Shown piece by piece: positions 7,706 to 13,671 of a stretch of DNA of 13,671 nt. This DNA is from Parvularia atlantis (lineage: Eukaryota; Opisthokonta; Rotosphaerida). The stretch is from assembly GCA_943704415.1 (NCBI GenBank), contig CALSCO010000608.1, positions 1 through 13,671 on the forward strand. Reading direction: 5' to 3'. Within the stretch, counting starts at the first letter, position 1; each line of letters opens with the position of its first letter. The translations under genes and the position numbers were made by a program. The notes under the pieces were generated by a model. That model saw only the letters and a list, made by a program, of their open reading frames with translations, was not told where the DNA came from and searched no databases.

Positions 7706-10700
7706 ATGGCGCAGCAGCGGCGCCCGCCGACGGCGACGGTGGCGGCGCTGCGGGTGCGCGCCGTGTGCGATCGCGCTGGGTGCGCACGGCTGACGCGCGC
7801 CCGCAGGACCCGACACATCAGGGCTTTCTGCTGCAACGAGAGGCCGGCCTGCTGGGCGAGGCGTACCGCAAGCGCTGGGTCGTGGTGAAGGGTGCGCGCG
7901 CGCGCACGCTGCTGGATGCGCGCACGATGCGCCGTGCTGAGCGCGTGGTGCGTGCCAGACAAGCGCCTGTTCTTCTTCGAGTCGCGCGTGCCGGTGAGCT
8001 ACAGGCCACAACATCGCGATCGCTGACGCGCGCGCACACGCGCAGGACTGCGTCGCCAAGCACGCGCTGCCGCTTGACGGCTACATGATCGAAGTTGTGG
8101 ATGACCAGAAGCTGACGATGCGCCTGCTCAACCTCGAGTGCCTCGCCGTGTTCAAGCTGCTGCACCGGCGCAACGGGCACGAGGAGTGGCTCTGCGCGCC
8201 GTCCGAGGACGACCTGCAAGAGTGGATCCAGCTGCTCCTGCTCGAGATCAGCCGCGAATCGGTGCGCATGTCGACCGGTGCGTGCTGTACCTGCACAGAG
8301 GTCCGCGCTCACGATCGCCGTGCGCAGTTGTCGACTTTGCGCCGCTGGACGAGGGCGAGCTGCTGTTTGCGCGCGCCCCGCCGCCGTCGCTGCCGCCGCC
8401 CAAGCCGCCGCGTCCGGCATCGATCGCGTGCGTGCGGCACCGTGCACGCTCTCTGGTCTCGATGTGACTGCACGCTCAGCACGCCCCTGACGCCGTCCTC
8501 GCCTGCCGCGGCCGCGTACTCGAACCCGTTTGTCGACGACGACGACGAAGAGCCCGCTCCACCGCCCGCGCCCGCTCCTGCGCCTGCGCCTGTGAGCAAG
8601 CCTGCGCTGCCCGCGCTGCCGGGACGGTCATCGTCCACGTCGCTGGCGTCGCCCGCGACGGCGCCGACAACCAATCGACCCACACTGCCACCTCGCTCGG
8701 CCAGCGGGACCAACGTGCCGACGCCGACCAGGGGCATGAAGCTGCCGGGTGCGCGCCTTGCATCTGCTGGCCGTGAGCTGGCTGACATGTGTGGCACCCA
8801 CAGATCTGCCGCGCCCGGCGCGCCCCGCAGCCGAGCCCGCCGCTGGGCCCGCCGAGCCTGCCGTGGCCGAGCTCGCTGCGCCTGCGAGCGAGTTGCCGGT
8901 CGAGCGCAAGGGACCGCGCAAGCTTGACGTGGCCGCCATCTACAACCCAGCAGCGCAGCCAGCCGTGCAGCCCGCGCCTCGCCCACAGCTGCCGCCGCGC
9001 AAAGAGTCGGCGCCGCGTCTGTTGACCGACGAGCGTGCAGCCGATGCGAAAGCGGCCGAGGCACGGGCGGCCGAAGCGAAAGCGGCCGAGGCACGGGCGG
9101 CCGCAGCGAAAGCGGCCGGGACACAAGCGGTCGAGGCGAAAGAGGCAGAGGCGAGAGCGGCCGAGGCACAAGCAGCCCAAGCACAAGCAGCCGAAGCGCG
9201 TGTGGCACAGGAGGCCAAGGCGGCCGAGGCACGCGCACAAGCACAACGCGTTGAGGAGGCCAAGCGACGCTTCAGCGCTATGGCAGCACCCACAACAGCG
9301 CCGAACACCACACCGGCAGCACCGCCAAACACCACACAAGCACTGCCGAGCACCCGGTCAGCCGCCACATCAACCGCCGTGCAAGCAACTGCAAAGCCGA
9401 GCACGAGCAGGGATGCCACGGGGCGCATCGTGGTGACGACGCGCAAGGACGCTCCGTCTCGCACGCAGGCTGCGGGCACGAACGCCGCTGGCACCTTCTC
9501 CTCGGTGGTGCGCGCCTCACGCCCACCCGGTGCACCGTGGCTTACGCCGGCGCAGGTCGGCTCAGTGCAGGCCGCGGTCGTCGACTGGATCAACTCGCAT
9601 GTGGGCAGCGACCGGCAGCTGCGCGACCTCGGGCACGTGCCCGTGACTGCCGCGTCGCTCGGCAGCGCGTGCAAGGACGGCGTGCTGCTCTGGTGCGCGT
9701 GCGCGTGTTCACCCACGCACGCCCTTACGTGTGCTGATGGTGCGCGCGGCAGCTTCCTCGTCAACACGGCCGTGCCCAACACGCTGGACGTGCGCACGGT
9801 CAACACGACGGGGCTGGCTGACCCGGGCCGCATGCTCGAGAACGTCACGCTCTGCATCAACTCGGCGCGCGCGATCGGCTGCGCCGTCACGACGCCGCCG
9901 GCCGACGTCGTGGCGGGCAAGGCGGGCGCGGCCGAGGCCGTCGCGTGGCAGATCGTTCGGGTGCGTGCACTGGCCCGCGCAGCTCGCCGGCAGGCCAACG
10001 CGGTGCACAGGCCAACCTGCGCAGCCGCCTCAAGGTCTCGTACACGGGCGACTCGGACGGTGGCGACCCGCCCAGCTGCGCCGCGTGCGGGTGCGTGGCC
10101 TTGTGCTTTGTGTTCGAGGGTGACAGTGCGCTGCAGGGGCCAGTGCTACGACCAGTACTCGCAGCTCAAGCAGGCGACCGGGCCGAGCCACCCAGCCTAC
10201 TGCACCGTGTGCGTCAACGACCCGGTCAAGCTGCTCGCGCTCTTCTCTGGTGCGGCACCGCCGTCCGTGTCTCGTGCCCCAGCGTCAACGAAACCTGGTG
10301 CTGCCGCCGCCCCCGCCAAGAGCAAGGACGCAGGCGAGCTGGTTCGTGCACGAACGCACTCCCTACCCAGCAGCTGATGCGCACCGCGCAGGCCTCGTCG
10401 AGCGCGCCCAACAGCGTGCTCGAGCTCGCCAAGATGCTGATCGACATCGAGCGGCGCTACGAGACGCTCGGTGACGCGGACCTGAGCGGCGCCGAGGGCA
10501 AGCGGCTCATGGCCGACATGAAGCAGTTTATGGCGCAGCTGCAGCCGGTGTCGCAGAAGCACGCCATGGTGCGCCCGAACGCTGTGCATCGTACGCGTGA
10601 CGCGAGCGTGCGCGCGGGTGCAGTACTGCCTCGACCTCGTCGCCAAGTACAACGAGCTCGCGCGGCTCATCCCGGCCAAGATCAACCAGGCCAATCAGAA

Positions 10701-11073
10701 GGCGCGCACGGCGGCGCAGACCAGCGCTGGCGGCGAGGTGCGCGCCGCAGCAGCCAGCTCGTGCGCTGAGCATGACGCGACAGACATTCGTTGCCGCGGG
10801 CGGCACGGCGTGCCCCAAGTGCGGCAAGGTACTGCAGGGCAGCGTGGTCGAGGTCACAGGCGCAGTGTACCATATGGGTGCGCGCCCCACCTCGCTCGTC
10901 GCTGTCGCGCGCTGATCGCACCTTGGCGAACAGCGTGCTTTGGCTGCGCCTCGTGCGGCCGCGCGCTCACGGGCTCGTGCCTCAACATCGACGGCAAGCC
11001 GTACTGCGATCGCTGCGGCAAGAAGGCCTTCATCCAGTCACGGCTCGCACACCGCTCAAAGACACAGCAGTGA
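7706..11073 (+). CDS. PH / calponin-homology / LIM domain protein, probable actin-membrane adaptor
   Basis: Exons 7706-7753, 7807-7891, 7959-7993, 8046-8277, 8328-8427, 8480-8748, 8804-9692, 9753-9960, 10011-10090, 10137-10341, 10392-10568, 10624-10737, 10784-10877, 10934-11073 give 891 aa. Order: PH domain about 20-124 (GFLLQREAG, RKRWVVVKDKRLFFFES, PLDG, invariant-type W116); Pro/Ala/Ser-rich linker 134-330 with an NPF motif (182-184); Ala/Glu/Lys/Arg-rich helix 336-409; Thr/Pro linker; one calponin-homology domain about 500-630 of fimbrin type (KDGVLLC, INSARAIGC, WQIVR); a cysteine cluster C645, C648, C652, C671, C674; a helical segment 718-810; and a complete LIM domain (C824, C827, H844, C847, C850, C853, C870, C873). 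PH domains bind phosphoinositides or proteins, CH domains bind F-actin, LIM domains bind partners, so a cortical adaptor is inferred. I know no named family with this order. An in-frame ATG at 7589 is an alternative start and would add 39 residues overlapping the antisense gene. Confidence 0.85.
9036..9250 (+). repeat. Alanine-rich coding repeat with 30-nt tandem units
   Basis: Codes for an A-A-E-A-K / A-A-E-A-R pattern, about 70 residues, within exon 7 of the PH-CH-LIM gene. The clearest units are 9061-9090 and 9091-9120, which differ at two of 30 bases; a partial copy precedes them at 9041-9060 and more diverged copies follow. The encoded peptide should form a long single helix or coiled coil separating PH from CH. 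Recent local duplication is likely. Confidence 0.8.
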
Positions 11074-11116
11074 CGCGCTCACACAAATAACTGCCAAAGC
11101 TATTCGCTCATCGCCC
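11074..11116. other. 43-bp convergent intergenic gap (PH-CH-LIM / acyltransferase)
   Basis: Only 43 bp separate two facing TGA stops. The segment includes CACAAATAACTGCC, an AAATAA that might serve as a weak polyadenylation signal for the plus-strand gene. Transcripts almost certainly overlap at their 3' ends. Confidence 0.55.
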
Positions 11117-13539
11117 TCAGCTGCTCGGCGCGGCCACGGCCGGATGCGACCAGTAGTAGTTGAGGAAGTACAGCAGCACGATCAGCGGCTGGCCGAGCAG
11201 GATCGTCACCCAGAAGAAGACGTTGCCAATCTGCTTGCCCTTGAGCGGCTGCGACATGAGCACCGCGACGACCTGCGTGGCGACTGAGCTGCACGGTGTG
11301 CGCCACCCGACGTGCCCGCGCACGCGCACCTGCATGGCCATGCCACCAAACGCCCAAAACTGGACCGTCTGGAACGCGATCGAGACGATCAGCTCGTGAA
11401 ACACGGCCGAGAAGCTGTAGATGCGCGCGTGCCGGGCGTCAGCACCAGCCGCACACCGCGCACGAGCGCGCGCACAAGAAAATGACCACGAGCGACACCG
11501 TCCGGCTCGAGCCGCGCTCAATCAGCGGCTTATTGACGTGCTGATAGAACCTGCGCCGCACCGGTCCTGTCAAGACGGCACGCAAACGCCAACATGCGCA
11601 CCAGTTCTTGACGGGCAGATTCCTGCGCCGCGCCGCGTCACGTCAAAAAGGGCAAGACAAGGCCGCGCAGCAGCACGCGCACCACTTGCGCCAGAACGTG
11701 CCCACGTCAGTGCTGTTCCACCAGTCGTCGTAAAACTGGCGGTCACTGCACGCGGCCATGTCAGCCCGCCAGATCTGCGCAGGCGCGCGGCCCCACGGCG
11801 ACGCACGCAAAGCACGTCAGCTCGGCGATGATGTTGAGCCACACGTGGAAGAAGCCGTAGAAGCCGAGCAGCCAGATGAACATGTTGGGCACGGCCTGCC
11901 ACGCACGCACGCACGCACGCACGCATGCACGCACGCACGCACGCACGCACGCGTGAGCGTTCGACCGTGCGCACATGGGCTGCACACCAGCTTGAGCAGA
12001 CGCTCGGAGAAGAGCTGCACACTCATGTTCTGCCACGGCGTGGCGGTGTTGACGAGCGCGGGCAGCATGTACTGCATCGCGATGAAGAACTCGACAAAGC
12101 AGATGACGAGCAGCTCGAGTACGCGCTTGAGCACAAACGTCCACCGGATGCGCTCGGTACTGCCGCGTGGTCCGCCCTGGTCACGCATTCGCCGCGCAAG
12201 CAGGCATCCGCGCGCGCACCGCGGAAAGTCCGTCTGGTAGCAGAGCGTCGGCAACACGACAAAGTACAGCAGGTCGCGCTCCGTCAGGTTGTTTGGGTAC
12301 TCGGTCGGTGACGCGACCTGACGCGCGCGCGCACACACATAAGCACGCGCCGGGCGCGCCCACACGGTTGGCGCACTGTCAGCAGCGAGTCGACATCGGA
12401 CGCGCTCAGTACGCCGTCCTGCATGCGCTTGCGGATACCGTCGAGCGCTGCGGCAGCGGCGGCGATGTCAGTGCCTGCCAGCACGGCTCTTTCAGGCTGG
12501 CACACCGTGTTCGACATAGCGCGCGCGCAGCCGCGCGTTCACGTCGCCGTACGACCACATCTTCTGCGGCCGGCTGTGAGCGCCACGGGGCGCGCGGCTG
12601 CGCCAGCGACGTACGCAGAACATGCACGTCATAAACAGCAGCGTGTTGATGTTGGACATCGGGTTCGGCCCGAAGAACAGGATTGAGACCGACGGCGCGA
12701 CCATCTGTGGCCCCACGCGCGTCAGCCGAGGCGAGCGCGCACCGCAAGCCCCTCACCATGCACGTCATGTTGAGCACCTGCAGCAGGTTGATCAGCGGCG
12801 TCTCCGTGTTGACGCTCAGCTTGGCGGCCTTGTCGCTGTCGGCCGTCGCCGCCGCGGCCACGATTGCTGCCTTGCGCAGCTGTTGTTGCGCGAACGCGAC
12901 CGCGGCGTCCTCGAGCGCCTTGGCGACGTGCACAAAGACGATCGTGCCAAAGACAACGACGCTGGCGGGTGCGCACACGCGTGAGCGAGCGGTCGACCGC
13001 CGGCAGCGCGACGGCGCGGCAACCTCAGGTTCGGCCAGTCGGTCAGATTGAAGGAGACGCCGGTAAAGAGCAGGTTAAAGTCGGCGATGAGGCCGTACTC
13101 TGCGGTGTCGCGCACCGAGTTAACGTGCGCAGTGCCAATGCGATGCCGCGGCGCCAGCCGGACGCACTGCGGACGTTGGACAGGACGAGGCGCAGGTTGA
13201 GGATGACGAGGATGATCATCGCCAGATTGAGCAGCCCGCGGTACGACGGCGTCTCGTGCGGCAGCGGCGCCTGCGGCTCGGGCGGCCGCGGCACGGCGGC
13301 GGGCGCCTGCTTCTCGTCCTGATCGCGACGGGGCGCGGCGCATCAGCCGACGAGCAGCAGCCGGGCGCATCGGGCCGCATCACCTCAAGGCCGCTGCCGC
13401 TGAGGAAGTTGGTGAGGAGCGACGCGCGCGGCCGATGCTCGTGCGCGACCGACGCGAGCAGCCGGCGCGTTGGCGCGTGCTGCGGTGCGGGCGGCGTGGG
13501 CGGCGCGGCGTGCGGCTCGGGTGCGGCGGGGAGGCCCAT
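11117..13539 (-). CDS. DGAT1: Diacylglycerol O-acyltransferase 1 (MBOAT family)
   Basis: ER membrane enzyme joining acyl-CoA to diacylglycerol to make triacylglycerol. Exons 13539-13384, 13318-13168, 13099-13024, 12961-12757, 12704-12615, 12563-12506, 12474-12377, 12317-12220, 12159-11988, 11895-11807, 11745-11683, 11622-11602, 11550-11476, 11414-11330, 11272-11117 give 530 aa (human 488). A Pro/Ala-rich cytosolic tail (1-76) precedes the first membrane helix (YRGLLNLAMIILVILNLRL). Family blocks: KYGLIADFNLL, KMWSYGDVN, EYPNNLTERDLLYF, PTLCYQTDFPR, RLLKLAVPNMFIWLL, FYDDWWN (402-408), FRKW-type turn into WNLPVKNW, KPLIERGSS, AVFHE with catalytic His457, FWAFGGMAMQ, and GQPLIVLLYFLNYYW. SYGDVN and the YRGLLN start favour DGAT1 over sterol acyltransferase. 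Oddities: the usual PVH is PVK, one exon is 21 nt, one intron 31 nt, one intron (92 nt) holds a tetranucleotide repeat. The ATG has G at +4 and follows an in-frame stop about 33 nt upstream. Confidence 0.95.
11602..11622 (-). other. 21-nt micro-exon of the acyltransferase gene
   Basis: Flanked by a CGGCGCAG acceptor and a GTGCGCATG donor, this exon supplies NLPVKN plus the split codons for the two flanking tryptophans (W-NLPVKN-W). Without it the frame stays open but the conserved WNxPVxxW block is lost. With it, the spacing from that block to KPLIERGSS equals the human spacing exactly. Confidence 0.8.
11901..11952. repeat. (ACGC)13 tetranucleotide microsatellite in an intron
   Basis: Thirteen ACGC units with one substitution (ATGC as unit seven), within acyltransferase intron 11896-11987. 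On the transcript strand this is (GCGT)n, so it repeats a sequence close to the local 5' splice-site consensus GTGCG. It makes this intron the longest in the window, at 92 nt. Confidence 0.92.
12475..12505 (-). other. 31-nt intron in the acyltransferase gene
   Basis: Runs from GTGTGCCAG to CTGGCAG in phase 1 and joins RARYVEHG to TDIAAAAAALDG. The conserved SYGDVNARLRAR block must be coding upstream and the next exon is in another frame, so a very short intron is needed. A longer 46-nt option (donor GTGAAC) would delete the conserved VN of SYGDVN and is disfavoured. Confidence 0.6.
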
Positions 13540-13671
13540 CGCTGCTCGCTTGTGCTGGGAACGCGATCAGTGCTGCGCGGGACAGGGGTCACGGCCGCGG
13601 GCTGCTGGCAGGCGGTGCAGCGATCGCACGTGCGACCAGCGACGCGTGTGGCGGCACGCGATGGCAGAGGC
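13540..13671. promoter_or_regulatory. 5' flank of the acyltransferase gene with CACGTG palindrome
   Basis: Contains the 12-bp perfect palindrome TCGCACGTGCGA (13624-13635) with a CACGTG core, about 85-95 bp upstream of the acyltransferase ATG. A plus-strand ATG at 13661-13663 (CGCGATGGCAGAGG, with G at +4) could begin a divergent neighbour, which would continue the alternating-strand pattern, but only four codons are visible. Confidence 0.35.

Noticed and set aside
8940-9998. 352-residue minus-strand open frame (and 311- and 287-residue frames at 8309-9339)
   Set aside because: Low-complexity Ala/Arg/Leu shadows opposite the Ala/Pro-rich part of the PH-CH-LIM gene. No domain, no conserved motif, and the plus strand has clear CH and PH homology.
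10230-10292. A 33-nt intron inside PH-CH-LIM exon 10 (GTGCGGCACC to GTGCCCCAG)
   Set aside because: The segment is in frame and stop-free, has no branch-like motif, lies in a low-complexity linker, and nothing requires its removal.
11901-11952. CRISPR-like or satellite array
   Set aside because: It is a simple 4-bp microsatellite without spacers, inside an intron.

Overview
The window is nuclear DNA from a GC-rich, gene-dense, intron-rich eukaryote. I resolve five protein genes, each broken by very short introns: 58 in all, 31-92 nt long and mostly 45-68 nt. When the introns are removed, every gene gives one uninterrupted frame whose conserved motifs run straight across the junctions. The protein set (RTEL1 with harmonin-like and RING domains, an SREK1IP1-like zinc-knuckle splicing protein, a PH-CH-LIM protein, a [2Fe-2S] ferrochelatase and DGAT1) fits a unicellular eukaryote in or near the opisthokont/apusomonad/amoebozoan part of the tree better than a yeast, plant or bacterium. 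I cannot name the species, and that placement is inference.

Layout, left to right, with strictly alternating strands. (1) 155-4247, minus: RTEL1-type Fe-S DNA helicase, 18 exons, 1051 aa. (2) 4248-5011: divergent promoter region with several perfect palindromes and an A14G8 tract. (3) 5012-6709, plus: mitochondrial ferrochelatase, 11 exons, 385 aa, all four cluster cysteines present. (4) 6775-7640, minus: SREK1IP1-like CCHC zinc knuckle plus acidic-serine, lysine-rich and RE/RS tail, 5 exons, 213 aa. (5) 7706-11073, plus: a protein with PH, proline-rich, alanine-rich coiled-coil, calponin-homology, cysteine-cluster, helical and LIM segments, 14 exons, 891 aa. (6) 11117-13539, minus: diacylglycerol O-acyltransferase 1 (MBOAT), 15 exons, 530 aa. 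The convergent pairs are separated by only 65 and 43 bp between stop codons, and the SREK1IP1/PH-LIM pair diverges from about 65 bp.

The genes do not form a pathway: telomere/genome maintenance, haem synthesis, splicing, actin cytoskeleton and triglyceride synthesis. Links that can be seen are structural. The two Fe-S proteins (RTEL1 and ferrochelatase) share one promoter region and an identical 12-nt start-codon context. The genome also has an unusual 5' splice-site preference, GTGCG in 41 of 58 introns, with branch-like CTNAC/CTGAY motifs and CGCAG-type acceptors. I saw no mobile element, CRISPR array, rRNA or tRNA. All exon boundaries were derived by eye from reading frame, splice dinucleotides and family alignment recalled from knowledge; none has transcript support.
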